Counted from the stretch's first letter, positions 10,135-21,549 are shown. The stretch: DNA of 64,000 nucleotides from Sepioteuthis lessoniana (GCA_963585895.1 OY757917.1:101054301-101118300); one strand, 5' to 3'. Notes: generated by a model from the letters alone, not told the origin. Translations and numbers: made by a program.

Positions 10135-10782
10135 TGTTCCATACCGGAAATTAAGAGATGACAACTCATGTAAAAAAAATATAACCTGCTTCTTTTTTAA
10201 AATTTTATTTCCAAATGTACGAAATTAAGGAACGAAAGAGAGAGTCGAGGATCAGCTGAGATATATACGAAAAGGGAGATATGAAATCTTCACTGAACTG
10301 CTTCTTCTTCGTTCTGCTTTCATGAGACTGGTGCAGATCCAATTTAAACTTCGCAAGGCACCCTTTCTTATTTTTCTGACACCATACCCAATTTCGACTT
10401 CAGCGAGCCTATTTCTTCATATTTCTTTTCGCTTCTCAGTATTATCTCGAGACATTTAACCATCTTAGCTTCCTCATTTTAGCAAATCTCATACAGCCCA
10501 GTTATCTCTCTATCCCTCAACCCTGGGTGGTCTGACACAAGGTCAAGCGACTCTTCTGCCGGCTCCTTTGTTCTCACCCACGGGTCGAAAATCTTCAGTG
10601 ATTATATAATTTTCCGGACGCCCATGCAATCCTTGTGAGCAACCATCCTTCCAGAATGCCACCCACGCAATTCACGTGGTATTTCCGCTGTGTTTTGTTT
10701 ACCTTAAGACAGGTGTACATCCTGGTTGGCACCCATGTAACTTACGTTGCCTGTCAAGAAGTCTTCTAGTCACTATTCAACA
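10135..10782. mobile_element. Probable solo LTR
   Basis: Splits arm A exactly between GGGTCCTAT and CTATGGGTCAA. It begins TGTTCCATACC and ends CTATTCAACA, so its termini are TGTT...AACA as in LTRs. A 4-bp target duplication would be CTAT (10131-10134) against CGAT (10783-10786), one mismatch. Internal sequence is non-repetitive within the window and has no long open frame. Orientation and clade unknown. Confidence 0.45.
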
Positions 10783-10997
10783 CGATCTATGGGTCAAATA
10801 GAATTGTTTGACTCTCAAACTGTGTGCAAACAAACGACTTACGCTATTTTGAATTGTTTGAAATAGAACTGTTTGAACTTTTAAATATGTGTCAACAAAT
10901 GGTGGATATTAAATTGAATTGTTAGTGATACATAACAATACTTGGAAACATTTAACGGAGTGCAAACGGATCAGTAATGTTAAATAGAATAAATAGT

Positions 10998-11649
10998 TGG
11001 TTGGTTGGTTGGTTGGTTGGTTGGTTGGGTTTTATGGCATATCAACCTTTGTAGGTTATTTAACGTCAAATCCATTTCTATTAAATACTCAGTTCTTTTT
11101 CGAACAATTCAGTTCAGCATGAGTACACAGTTTAATTGTCAAAAACATTTCTATTTCAAACTATTCAGTTTATTCAAACAGTTCTAATTCAGCTAATTCA
11201 TTTTAGCGAAAGTACAGATTTTATTTAAACATTAAAATGTCAAAACAATTCTATATATAACAATTCAGTTTAGTGTAAATACAGTTTCAATGTCAAAAAA
11301 CAGATCTATTTCAAATAATTCAGTTTAGCATAAGCACGCAGTTTAAATGTAAGTACGGTTTAATTGTCAAAAATATTTCTGTTTTAAGCTATTTAATTTT
11401 GTCAAACAGTTGCGTTTAGCATAGGTATGCCGTTAGTTCTATTTAACTCATAGATAAGGCCTCATCAGGTGCTACCACGCCGGTAGCGATGACAATAAAG
11501 GGGTACTCCGCATTCCCCAAAGCCCCAGCATTACTGGAACCTTACCATTAGATTGTTTAGTGTCATATCCAGGACACTCGTTGGGGGGGGGGGTTACCCA
11601 TCTGCAGAGGTGCAGTCGGTGTGTTATACAGCACTAAGCGACTGGGCAA
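10998..11649 (-). mobile_element. Composite element, reverse, nested, with target duplication
   Basis: Starts with (GGTT)n and GGTTTTATGGCATATCAACC (arm B reversed), then 54-bp repeats, then arm A ending GCGACTGGGCAA. Flanks AGAATAAATAGT (10986-10997) and AGAATAATTAGT (11650-11661) form a 12-bp duplication with one mismatch. Confidence 0.8.
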
Positions 11650-12014
11650 AGAATAATTAGTGTTAAATAGTAATACGAGTAACTATATCACTGTGCAAAC
11701 AAATGAGTAATATTGAATAGAATTATTAGTGTTAGCTAGCAATAATTGAAACCATTCAACTGTGTAAAAATAATAGCAATACTAGTAAGCAAACAAATGA
11801 GTTCTAACCCGTTTAAAAATTAATTTACTGACTAACTAATCTCTCAAATATCATGTACATATATTTTGAAGTGTGCAAAAAATGACTGATGATAAATTGT
11901 TAAACTTACGTAGCAATAACTGAAACGTTTTAACTCTGTGAAAAAAAAAGAACTCAGCCTCGCTTAAAAATGTTATCAACAAAATGTGTTTACAAATCAT
12001 ATATTTAATATATA

Positions 12015-12307
12015 CTATTTATCCAACCCCTCTGCTCGGGCAGGATATGACACAAGGTCAATTTTTTAAGCGGAGTTTAACAGATTTTGAATTCAGAGTT
12101 TTCCTTCTCCTAGACTAGTTGCCTCACCAAGGCTGAAGAACCTAGTCTGCCCTACTATTTACCCATAACTGGAGGGAGAATAATTGGATTCATACCTTTC
12201 CCAAGGGTATTAGTGCTATGTGAAATGCAATCAGTCTCGTCTAGGATTTGAACTCGTGTCGCCGTGTCCATTTCCTACGACGATAACCATTACACCACGG
12301 GCACCTC
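12015..12307 (-). mobile_element. SINE family A with 17-bp target duplication
   Basis: Reverse, near full length. Flanks CATATATTTAATATATA (11998-12014) and CATATATTTGATATATA (12308-12324) differ at one base. Confidence 0.85.
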
Positions 12308-12324
12308 CATATATTTGATATATA

Positions 12325-12568
12325 TGTATAAAAAGGATTTGACATGAAATAACCTACAATGGTTGATATGCCATAAAACCCAACAATACCAAATCATACA
12401 TATTTAATACATATGTATAAAGAGGGTTTGGCGTTAAATAAACTACAGTGGTTGATATGCCGTTAACCCCAACCAATCAAAATCATATATATTTAAAATA
12501 TATGTATAAAGAGGATTTGGCATAAAATAACCGACTGGTTGATATGCCATAAACCCCGACCAGACCAA

Positions 12569-12627
<59 letters not shown>

Positions 12628-12683
12628 AGGATTTGTCATTAAATGGATAGGCCATTAACCCGAACCAAACCAAATCGTATATA

Positions 12684-12719
<36 letters not shown>

Positions 12720-12880
12720 AAAGAGGATTTGGCATTAAATAACTTACAATGGTGGATATGCCATTAACCCCAACCAAACCAAATCGTATATATTTAAATA
12801 TATATATATATATGTATAAAGAGGAGTTGGTATTAAATAACCTACAATGGTTGAGATTCACGAAAACATAACCAAACCAA
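12325..12880 (+). repeat. Tandem array of composite-element tails (six copies)
   Basis: Six successive arm B modules start near 12325, 12413, 12503, 12621, 12715 and 12812, each reading GTATAAAGAGGATTTGGC, then GTTGATATGCCAT and an ACCAAACC-type end, separated by TA tracts of variable length (longest 12570-12623). Spacing is about 88-118 bp. This is tail-only amplification. Confidence 0.8.
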
Positions 12881-13013
12881 CCAAAGGACTAAAAGAAGAG
12901 AATTTATAATCTAAAATGACCTATCTTTATTTACTTATTTATTTTTTTTACCGACATACATCTTTTAGAGATACACTTAAATATCGAGAATACATGAAGT
13001 ATTCAAACGGGAT

Positions 13014-13014
13014 G

Positions 13015-13069
<55 letters not shown>
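13014..13069. repeat. (TA)n microsatellite
   Basis: Two TA blocks separated by one imperfect base pair. Confidence 0.95.
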
Positions 13070-13073
<4 letters not shown>

Positions 13074-13189
13074 TCACACATACATACACAGAGATTCATC
13101 GGCTCTAGGTGAATATTTACTTATACCAAACAGTCGATTTGGGTACAGTTAGGTGGCTCATAAATACAAATAATTTGCAAACAGATCTA

Positions 13190-13430
13190 TTTAATCCATA
13201 TATGGGACCTTAACAGCTACTAACACTCCAGGTCAGAGTGGATCAGGGAGTAATGGCAATAAAGCAGAGCTCCACACTCCCCAAATCTCAAGAACTGAAA
13301 CCTCGTGATCATATATTGTATAGTGTTATACCCAGAACGCCCCTTTATGGGGAGGTCCCCTCTACAAGGGACACAGTCAACATATTCTTTATCCCCATCG
13401 ACTGGACGGGGTTTTGTCTTCCTATAAGGA
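13190..13430 (-). mobile_element. Composite element arm A, old reverse copy
   Basis: Reads GGACCTTAACAGCTACTAAC, then CAGAGTGGATCAGGGAGTAAT, matching reversed arm A; highly diverged at its end. Confidence 0.55.
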
Positions 13431-13764
13431 TTAATGTCTTTCGAGATGTTGAAACTCTCGTAAACTGAATATGAAGTGAACACGTTACAACTACACAATA
13501 TATGAGTCTCAACTAAATACAGCACAAAATTTATGATGATAGCACCTTTGTTTAACACGTATAAGACGTTGAGAATATGATGTAACTTACCTGTCGACTC
13601 TTGACAGTTTTTTCCCTGTCTTCGTGAGTTTTTTTTTTTTTTTTCTTAATTTTTCTTTCAGCAAACGCCGAAGAGAAAATTAAAAAGACAGAGAAAGATA
13701 GAAAGAGGAGAGAGAGAAAGAGAAAAAAATTAAGTGAACGTGTTTTAGGTAATTTTAGATAATC

Positions 13765-13765
<1 letters not shown>

Positions 13766-13832
<67 letters not shown>
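13766..13832. repeat. (CA)n(TA)n compound microsatellite
   Basis: CA block then TA block. From 13850 to 14145 I see no recognisable feature. Confidence 0.95.
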
Positions 13833-13833
<1 letters not shown>

Positions 13834-14721
13834 GAGTGTTAGTGTGGTGTTTGTAAGTGAAGAGGAAAGGATGTAATATACTAAGTAACTTAGCTTGACT
13901 AAATAGTGTCATGGCTGACATGATCAAGAGGCACGTCTCTGTAATTCGGTGACGATGTGACTAAAAGAAGAAAGGTGACCAACAAGTCACGTATCATGAG
14001 CACAAAAACGCGCACATGTTGTGGAAAACGTGAATAAAAGGATTTGTAAATATTCTTGGCAGTATTCAAACTTTAGTCCTATTCCAATCCTTTTCGTACG
14101 GCGCACACGAAGCAGACGATTAAAAAATATCCCAAGTTTGACTCTCTACTCAGTCGGCTGAAGCTGTAGAATACACCGACTGCATCTCTACAGAGAGGTA
14201 AGACACCCACCTCAACGAGTGTCCTGTATATGACATCAAACAATCTGATGGTGAAGCTCTAGTCTCGGAGCTCTGGGGAATTTGGGGTGCCCCTTCATTG
14301 CCATTGCTCCCAGGTCCACTTTAAACCTGTGTTGCAGCACCTGATAGAGGTCTATCTATGGGTCAAATAGAACTATTTGCCATTTCAATAGTGTGAAAAC
14401 AAATGACTGATGTTTTATTGAAGTAGAACTGTTTGATCATTTATTATGTGTAAACAAATGACTGATGTTTAATTGAATTGTTAGTGATGCATAGCATTAC
14501 TTGGAACCATTTAACTTTGTTGTCTTATGATAAATTGAATTGTTTGAAATAGAACAGCTTGATCATTTACCTGTGTGTAAACAAATGACTGATGTTTAAT
14601 TGAATTGTTAGTGATGCATAGTAATACTTGGATCCTTTTAACTATCTGCAAACAAATGATTAAAGTTGACAAGAATTATTAGTGTTTAATAGCAATAGTT
14701 GAAACTCTTTAACTGTGTGTC

Positions 14722-14985
14722 TTGTCTAAAGGGTAGAGTGGTTGCCAATGGTTCGAAGGGACCGTGGTTCAGTCCAAGGTTGAATCATACGAAAGACTCG
14801 GAAAAATAGTACTTGATGCCGCCTTGCTTAACACTCAGAATTATAAGAGACGGATCAAGGGTAAAGTGGAGCAATCCAGGGAAAGGAGTAAAGCCCTCCC
14901 TTACACATCGGTGTAGTAGCTATTGAAAAGGGAGCCTTCGGGTCACCCTAGACTACAGTCGCTAACTTTACTTTTACTTACATAG
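14722..14985 (+). mobile_element. SINE family C
   Basis: Forward copy with tRNA-like head (AAAGGGTAGAGTGGTTGCC, GTGGTTCAGTCCAAGG) and family body ending GTCGCTAACTTTACTTTTAC. Confidence 0.75.
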
Positions 14986-15257
14986 CAATACTTAGAACCA
15001 TTTTACTGTGAGCAATTAAATGAATAGAGTTCAATAGAATAATAAATTTTAAATTTTAATATTTGTTATCACTTTTCGGTGTGCAAACAAGTGATTAATA
15101 TTGAATAGAATTATAAGTGTTAGCAATAATTGAAACCATTTAACCATGTAAAAACAGTAGTAATACTAGTGTACAAACAAATTAGTTTTAGTTTTTAGGA
15201 ATGAAATTACAAACAAACAATTCATTTACAAATCATTACTGTATATCCATTTAACTG

Positions 15258-15833
15258 TTTGGTTTGGTTTGTTGGGTTTTATGGCATATCAACCTTTGTA
15301 GGTTATTTAACGCCAAATCCATTTTTATGTAAATAACCTGTTCTATTTAAAACAATTCAGTTTAGCATAAATACACAGTTTATTTGTCAAAAATATTTCC
15401 ATTTAAAAATATTCAAGCAGTTATATATAACAATTCAGTTAAGTGTAAATACAGTTTTAATGTAGAAAAACAGTTCTATTTCAAATAAATCAGTTAAGCA
15501 TAAGCATGCAGTTTAAATGTAAGTACGTTTTAATTGTCAAAAACATTTCTATTTCAAGCTATTCAGTTCACTCAAACAATTCATTTTAGCATAAGAATGC
15601 TATTAGTTCTATTTAACCCATAGATAGGGCCCTATCAGGTGCTACCACTCCGGGCCAGAGTTGACCTGGGAGAGATGGCAATGAAGGGGTACTCCGCATT
15701 CCCCAAAGCTCCAGCATCATTGGAACCTCACCATCAGATTGTTTAGTGTCATACCCAGGACATTCGTTAGGGGGGTCTTACCCCTCTGCAGAGGTGCAGT
15801 CAGTGTATTCTACAGACCCAGCCGACTGGGAAA
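15258..15833 (-). mobile_element. Composite element, reverse, nested in a middle repeat
   Basis: Arm B reversed at 15262-15325, 54-bp repeats, arm A reversed 15620-15833 ending CCAGCCGACTGGGAAA. Perfect CCATTTAACTG at 15247-15257 and 15834-15844 flanks it; because the host is itself a tandem repeat this could be repeat phase rather than a true duplication. Confidence 0.7.
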
Positions 15834-16021
15834 CCATTTAACTGTGTGCAAACAAATAATAAATAGCAAAAAAAAAATACTTTTAACCAGTTAACTGTGT
15901 ACTGAAAATGAACTCAGGCTCTTTTAAAAATGTTAACAAAATGTGTTTACAAATCATATATTCAATATATATGTATAAATAGAATTTGGCATTAAATAAC
16001 CTACAGAGGTTGATATGCCCT

Positions 16022-16110
16022 CCAGCTATGGGTAAATTGTAGGCCAGACTGGGTTCTTTACTTTTGGTGAGGAAACTAATCTACGGAAAGGAAAACTCTG
16101 AATTCAAACC
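16022..16110 (+). mobile_element. SINE family A, 3' fragment
   Basis: TCCAGCTATGGGTAAATTGT through CTCTGAATTCAAACCTGTTC, old copy. Confidence 0.6.
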
Positions 16111-16111
16111 T

Positions 16112-16890
16112 GTTCTGGACCTACCGTGTAGTAATAGTTATCGTCGTAGGAAATGGACACGGCGACACAAGTTCAAACCCTGGACGAGGCTGATTGCATT
16201 TCACATAGCAGTAATACTTTTGGGAAAGGTATGAATCTAATTATTCTCCCTCCAGCTATGGGTAAATAGTAGGGCAGACTGATTTCTTCAGCCTTGGTGA
16301 GGTAACTAGTCTAGTGTGACACTATGTGGGTGGTCCGCTAAGCAGACGATCCCTTTGTCTGTTTTGTCGTGAAACCAAACAAAGGCCTGAGCCCGCGATC
16401 TTCGACGTGACCGGAAGTGGGTAAGGGAACGCGAGTCAGGAGTTGGAAGAAGGAACCCACAGAAGGCAGTTCGCGACGGGCGACGGTGAGGGGCAGTTGG
16501 GCAGTCGACACCGGACAGCAGAAGAGACCAGTCGGCATGAGATAGGGTCCAGCAGCAGTGAGGGAAGACCAGTGAAGATGAGTCAGCACTCCTCGTGGTT
16601 TGAAGAATTTTCGCTAGAAATACACGCTAGCGTTAGTCAACAGGGAATGCAGTGTCACAATTTAACCTTCTTGCACTTGAGTTAACCCAATCGGAACTAC
16701 TAGATGATCACTGGCCAAGAAGTGAAATGATTAAGAAGTTGATGTAACAGGGGGCCGAGGGGGTATTGTCACACTAGGAGAAGGAAAGCTCTGAATTCAA
16801 ACAAAAAAATTCAAACCTGTTAAACTCCGCTAAAAAATTGACCTTGTGTCATATCCTGCCCGAGCGGAGGGGTTGGGTAAATATGGATAT
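16112..16890 (+). mobile_element. SINE family A split by a solo LTR
   Basis: Head 16112-16200 and body to CTAGTCTAG (16314); the body resumes at 16774 with CTAGGAGAAGGAAAGC and ends near 16890 (CCTGCCCGAGCGGAGGGGTT). A small duplication (AATTCAAAC) follows the junction. Confidence 0.85.
16315..16773. mobile_element. Solo LTR (Ty3/gypsy-like by termini)
   Basis: 459-bp insertion beginning TGTGACACTATGTGG and ending GGGTATTGTCACA, so TG...CA termini within a short inverted repeat (TGTGACA/TGTCACA). CTAG at 16311-16314 and 16774-16777 is an exact 4-bp target duplication, and removing the insert restores the SINE body. G+C-rich interior compared with surroundings. The 80-residue open frame inside is a by-product. 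Assignment to a clade is inference from the 4-bp duplication and terminal sequence. Confidence 0.8.
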
Positions 16891-17214
16891 GCTCTGAAAC
16901 TTACCAAACGTGTTTGATCCCGGAAACTTTGTCTCTTCAACCTTAAGATCAACTTTCAGTTGAGAAAACAAAGGATTGAGAGGTCACATGAGAGTGAAGA
17001 ATGATTCACTTTCACAATCTTGTATTTCACTAAAAAGCCCTGTTCAAAAGGTATCGAGAATTAGTACTGACTCATATAGACAACTCTCTAGACGTCTAGA
17101 CACCATTCTTTTGTATTTAGGGTTTTTTTTCAGCTGTGAACACTTCTTCATTTTGATTTTTACTTTTCAAATGAGATGAAATCAAACATCGATACTTTTT
17201 AATCACACCTCATC

Positions 17215-17378
17215 ATCATGTCGTGTCGTTAGCACAGATATCCTTGCCCCTCTCTCGCCACTTCTCCCTATCGTTCATCGCCTCTAGCAGGTCTTCCGGA
17301 CTACATCCCGTATCCTCACATAGCTGCTATATGTATGCTCTAGCTGGTCGTCCTGCATTTGCTCGGCCATATGTGGGG
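17215..17378 (-). pseudogene. RTE-type LINE, very short 3' fragment
   Basis: Starts at CATCATCATG and contains GCTGCTATATGTATGCTCTAG and CATATGTGGGGGTCC, the reverse of the LINE C-terminus (RPARTYIQQLCEDTG region). Cut off at a (GT)n tract at 17382-17422. Sequence 16900-17215 shows nothing recognisable. Confidence 0.7.
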
Positions 17379-17499
17379 GTCCCTATGTGTGTGTGTGTGT
17401 GTGTATGTGTGTGTGTGTTCTTCAGTCCAGTCAATCCGAAGTCGTGATTAATTCCGTCGGGACAATTCAATTATTCAAAATTCGAGTATTTAAATATTC

Positions 17500-17800
17500 C
17501 TGGTAAAGAGCTCAATGTAAATGACATGAGAGCAAAGATTCCTTTTAGAAAAACTAAAATCCGGTCACTTTAGGATTATAAATTTATTTCCATCCTGCTA
17601 TGAGTATTGATATGATTAACTCCAAATTTAACAGGACATCTTCTGATCCAAATGGATATAATGAATACAGCCTGAATAGGCACAGGAGGGAAGGGTGTGA
17701 AAGGAGAGTGAAGAGGGGTGATGAGTTACTTCCCTTTCGGCCAATTCCTGTTTTTCTTTCGTTACCGGTCGGGACCATAACAAAATAACTAGACGTAGGT
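17500..17800 (+). repeat. Penelope-like terminal repeat (plus orientation)
   Basis: Contains AAAATCCGGTCACTTTAGG, AATTTATTTCCATCCTGC and GATCCAAATGGATATAATGA. The same block occurs inverted at 18770-18968, on the other side of a Penelope-like coding fragment. Related blocks are at 27170-27445 and 38240-38400. Confidence 0.55.
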
Positions 17801-17939
17801 TCTAATTTACTTTCTACAGTAAATTAACTTACATTTTAATGTAATTCTTCAGATTTAACAATGATTTAAGGAATTACAACCATTTCTATTAACCATCAGC
17901 AAAGATTACAGTAATCCTTATCTTAAACTCAAAAATTAT

Positions 17940-18180
17940 CCTCGTGTCCATTTATTCGGCCACCTTTTCAGTGAAACAAACATAAGTCCGATCTCACATG
18001 GGGGGGGTTCCTATATTTCTTGTATTCCTTGGATAAATGATTCCTTGGTACATTACATTCTCTAAATTGCATAATCCATTCATAGTGCATTTATTTCTAG
18101 TTTTACAATTACATTCGTTTTGTCTACTAGTATTATTATTATCGTTATCACCCTTATTATTATTATTATCGTTATCACCC

Positions 18181-18228
<48 letters not shown>

Positions 18229-18800
18229 GTTCGGTCATGAAATTTCCTAATTATCTCTTTATTATGATTATTGATTATTTCAAAGATATTTTTCATGCAG
18301 GAGTAACTAATTTTTAACGTTTTCCTATTAAATATTTTATGTAGTATGTTATTATGGTTAAAGTACTTATCTATCAATTTCAGAAAATATTTTCCTACAT
18401 TTATACTCATTAGTCTACAAAAAGGGGGTTAAACCATATAATTTTCCTTTTTCTATCTTTTTTTTTTTTTTTTACTGTTCTTCGTATTTTCTTTAATAAT
18501 ATACAAATTCTTTTCATTAGGTATTTTTTCTTCATAAATCAGCTACTCTTAAGGGCTTCCTTATATATTTTACTACAATCTTGGAATAGTTTCTCGTTAG
18601 CAGATAATCTCCTCATTCTCATATTAACTGCTTTGGGGACTTGCTTAATTATGGCCTTCGGGTGATTTGAGTTTACATTAATTTAGGAAGGGTACTGGTC
18701 CGTTTTAAGAAAGAGTTTATATGCATTATCAGAGAGGTTTAGTGTCACATCCAGGAAATTTGGTATCTTAATATTTGATGAAATTTATATTTTGAATCCC
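17940..18800 (-). pseudogene. Penelope-like element, RT C-terminus to nuclease linker
   Basis: Minus-strand translation shows, in order, NHPKAIIKQVPKAVNMR, KRKIIWFNPPF, NVGKYFLKLIDKYF, HKIFNRKTLKISYSCMKNI and a cysteine-rich linker (CNCKTRNKCTMNGLC). These are conserved blocks between the reverse transcriptase and the GIY-YIG nuclease of Penelope-like elements. Stops interrupt the upstream part (for example near 18675). An (ATT)n expansion at 18130-18230 adds long asparagine runs just before the Cys-rich linker. The N-terminal RT and most of the nuclease are absent. Confidence 0.75.
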
Positions 18801-18963
18801 CACTTCACACCCTTCCCGCCTGGGCCCATTCTAGCTGTATTCATTATATCCATTTGGATCTGAAAAAGTCCTGTAGTTATTGTAGTTATTGATTCATATC
18901 AATGCTCATAGCTGGATGGAAATAAATTCCTAATCCTAAAGTGACCGGATTTTAGTTTTTCCT

Positions 18964-18968
<5 letters not shown>
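18770..18968 (-). repeat. Penelope-like terminal repeat (inverted copy)
   Basis: Inverted match of 17530-17720: CATTATATCCATTTGGATC, GGATGGAAATAAATTCC, CTAAAGTGACCGGATTTTAG. Confidence 0.55.

Positions 18969-19041
<73 letters not shown>
18968..19041. repeat. (TA)n(TG)n compound microsatellite
   Basis: TA run to 19008 followed by TG run. Confidence 0.95.
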
Positions 19042-19045
<4 letters not shown>

Positions 19046-19089
19046 AGTTTGTAGGTAACATTTTGAAGGAGCCAGAGATAATTTGTTTG

Positions 19090-19748
19090 CTGGTTGGTTG
19101 GTTGGTTGATTTGTTGGGTTTTATGGCATATCAACCTTTGTAGGTTATTTAACACAAAATCCTTACAAATAATCAATTCTATTTCAAACAATTATGTTTA
19201 GCATTTTAATTGTCAAAAACATTTCTATTTGAAGCTATTCAATTTATTCAGACAGTTCCAATTCGGCCAATTCAGTTTAGTATAAGTACAGATTTTGTTT
19301 ACACACAGTTAGATGCCAAAAAAATTATAAATTAAACAATTCAGTTCAGTATAAGTAGAGTTTCAATATCAAAAACAGTTCCATTTCAAACAATTCAGTT
19401 TAGTATAAGCATGCAGTATAAATGTAAGTACAGTTTAATTGTGAAAATCATTTCTATTTCAAGCTATTCAATTTAGTCAATAAGTTCTAATTCAAACAAT
19501 TCAGTTTAGCATAAGTATGCAGTTTAGTTCTATTTAAACCATAGATAGGGCCCTATCAGGTACTACCACTTCGGGACAAAATGGACCTGGGGGCAATGAA
19601 GGGGTGCTCCGCATTCCCCAAATCTCCAGCATCACAAGAACCTCACCATCAGATTGTTTAGTGTCATACGTAGGACACTCATGGGAGGGTCTTACCCCTC
19701 TGCAGAGGAGCAGTCGGTGTATTCTTTAACCACGGCCGACTGGGCAAC
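19090..19748 (-). mobile_element. Composite element, reverse, with target duplication
   Basis: Arm B reversed (GGTTTTATGGCATATCAACC), 54-bp repeats, arm A reversed ending GGCCGACTGGGCAA. ATTTGTTTG at 19081-19089 and 19749-19757 is a perfect 9-bp duplication. It sits in an older reverse copy whose middle repeats and arm A continue at 19750-20165. Confidence 0.8.
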
Positions 19749-20165
19749 ATTTGTTTGTACAGAGTTTAATGGTTTCAAGTATTGCTATCCAACATTAATA
19801 ATTCTGTTCAACATTATCCACTCATTTCCACAGTGGAATGATTTCAAGCATTGCTATGTAATACTGATAATTTAACATTAATCATTTATTTCCCCAAAGT
19901 TAAATGGCTTCAAATCTTGTAAAGGACTAAATAGTTCTATTTGACCTATAGATGGCGCCCTAACATACAAGTAATCCAGGTCAGACTTGGCTCGAGAGTA
20001 GAGGTAATGAAGGAGTATTTCATATTTCCCAAACACAAGGACTAGATGGTGACCATCAGATAAAATTTAGTGTCATAAACAGGACACTCGTTGTTGATGG
20101 TGGAGGGACTCACTCATTTGCAGAGTAGTCAGTCGGCGTATTCTAAAGTCCCATCCGACAGAACG
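19749..20165 (-). mobile_element. Older reverse composite element remnant
   Basis: 71-bp-type repeats (GTTTAATGGTTTCAAGTATTG) to 19945, then diverged arm A 19950-20165 (GACCTATAGATGGCGCCC ... AAGTCCCATCCGAC). Confidence 0.6.
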
Positions 20166-20189
20166 GAGTGTGATTTGATGCAGACATTG

Positions 20190-20400
20190 AAAGAAATACA
20201 ACTGCGAAGCTTCATGGCATATATTTAAAACAAAATGTTACAAAGGTGCTTCGACAAATGAAAAACTCGCTGGATGTGTTCACTTCCGAAGAGACTATTT
20301 GGAAGAAAATGAATTTTCGAGTTTTTGTTAATTCAGGTCTTGGTAAATTCAACTTCGGTCCCGATACTTTTTGAACCTACCTTGTATATAGATATTTACT
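20190..20400. mobile_element. DNA-transposon-like end fragment
   Basis: Ends GATACTTTTTGAACCTACC; a related sequence at 27955-28200 ends GATACTTTTTGAATACACC. Shared internal words include GTGCTTCGACAAAT / GTGTTTCGACAAAT. No coding region; mariner-like end is a guess. Confidence 0.35.
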
Positions 20401-20719
20401 AAGCTGAGCTTAGAAGGATATAAGGCCACAATGTGGAGCACTTAAGAGGATCAACCTCGCTAAATCGGTATTTAATAATCTTAGCTTCGTCAGACCTCGA
20501 GCTACAGAGAATCGAACCCACTATTGTTGAAACTTTCAGCTGGATAACCTTGTGAACCACTTTTCTTCGTTGATTAGTTGGTTGGTTGGTTGGTTTTGCA
20601 GTATGTCAAACCTTTTGGAGTTAATTGATGCCAAAATTAGTCTTTCGTTTTTCTTAATCAATTATATTGTTTCGAATAACTATTGATAATCCGTTTTAAG
20701 CACTTATCAGGAGAATCCC

Positions 20720-21110
20720 CTTGGTATGTGGCTAATGTGCTAGTAAGTGGGTTCGAGTTCCAGACACACTATTACGTTCAATTTTGGACAAATACCCTTA
20801 GAAAAGACACGGAATCCTCTTTTCCCTTAATCTATGGGTATTACTACTACTGATCTTTTACAAGGATAGCTTAGGCATTAAATAACCCACGAAGGTTTGA
20901 TACGCTATTAAACAAAGAAACCCAACCAAAACAAAACAAACATTCAATGATTATACCATTGGGAAAAGTGTGAACCCCCTTGTTCCCCCAGCTATTGGTT
21001 AAATAGTACTACAAATGTTCTTTTACAAGGATGGATTTGACTTTAAATAACCCCCGAAGGTTGATATGTCATTACACAAAGAAACCAAAGCAAAATCAAA
21101 CCTAAATAAT
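20720..21110 (+). mobile_element. SINE family B, one full and one partial copy in tandem
   Basis: First copy 20720-20940 with head (GTGGGTTCGAGTTCCAG) and tail GCATTAAATAACCCACGAAGG; second copy from about 20940 lacks the head but repeats body and tail (CTTTAAATAACCCCCGAAGG). Confidence 0.65.
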
Positions 21111-21164
21111 TATAGCTTCCAGTAACTATTATTAATTCTTACTTTATAATAATGATAATAATAA

Positions 21165-21518
21165 TCTAATCTCGGTGAGACGACTAGATCTAGAGATAGA
21201 CCACCCACCGAAAAAAAGATGACCTGCCTAAAAGTGGACTTTGCTGTCCCGACAAACCATAGTAGTAAAACTTAAAAAAAGATATAAAACTTAGAACTTG
21301 CTAAAGAACTAAAATAAAACTATGGAAAAGAAAGGTGACGGTGATGCCAGTTGTAATTGGTGCACTTGGAACAATCCCCAAAGGATTGGTAATGGGACTG
21401 GAAGACTTGGAAATAAGATGACAAATAGAGACCGTCCAGACAACTGCAATATTAAGATCGGCCAGAATATTGAGAAAAGTCCTGGAGACTTGATGAGACT
21501 TACTGTCACTCAAACTCC

Positions 21519-21549
<31 letters not shown>

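Larger units (their letters stand above)
10020..12000 (+). mobile_element. Old forward composite element, interrupted by an LTR and a reverse copy
   Basis: Arm A 10020-10134 resumes at 10787 (ATCTATGGGTCAAATAG), then 71-bp-type middle repeats to 10985, a nested reverse composite (10998-11649), more middle repeats to about 12000, and the arm B array from 12325. The order is only consistent if the LTR and reverse copy are later insertions. Confidence 0.55.
14148..16018 (+). mobile_element. Old forward composite element carrying two nested insertions
   Basis: Arm A 14148-14365; degenerate 71-bp repeats (TTTAACTGTGTGCAAACAAATGA type) 14365-14720, 14985-15257 and 15834-15950; arm B 15960-16018. 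Interrupted by a SINE C (14722-14985) and a reverse composite (15258-15833). Confidence 0.65.

Noticed and set aside
16443-16685. 80-residue frame inside the G+C-rich insert
   Set aside because: Lies wholly within the solo LTR; LTRs do not normally code and no family match is recognised.
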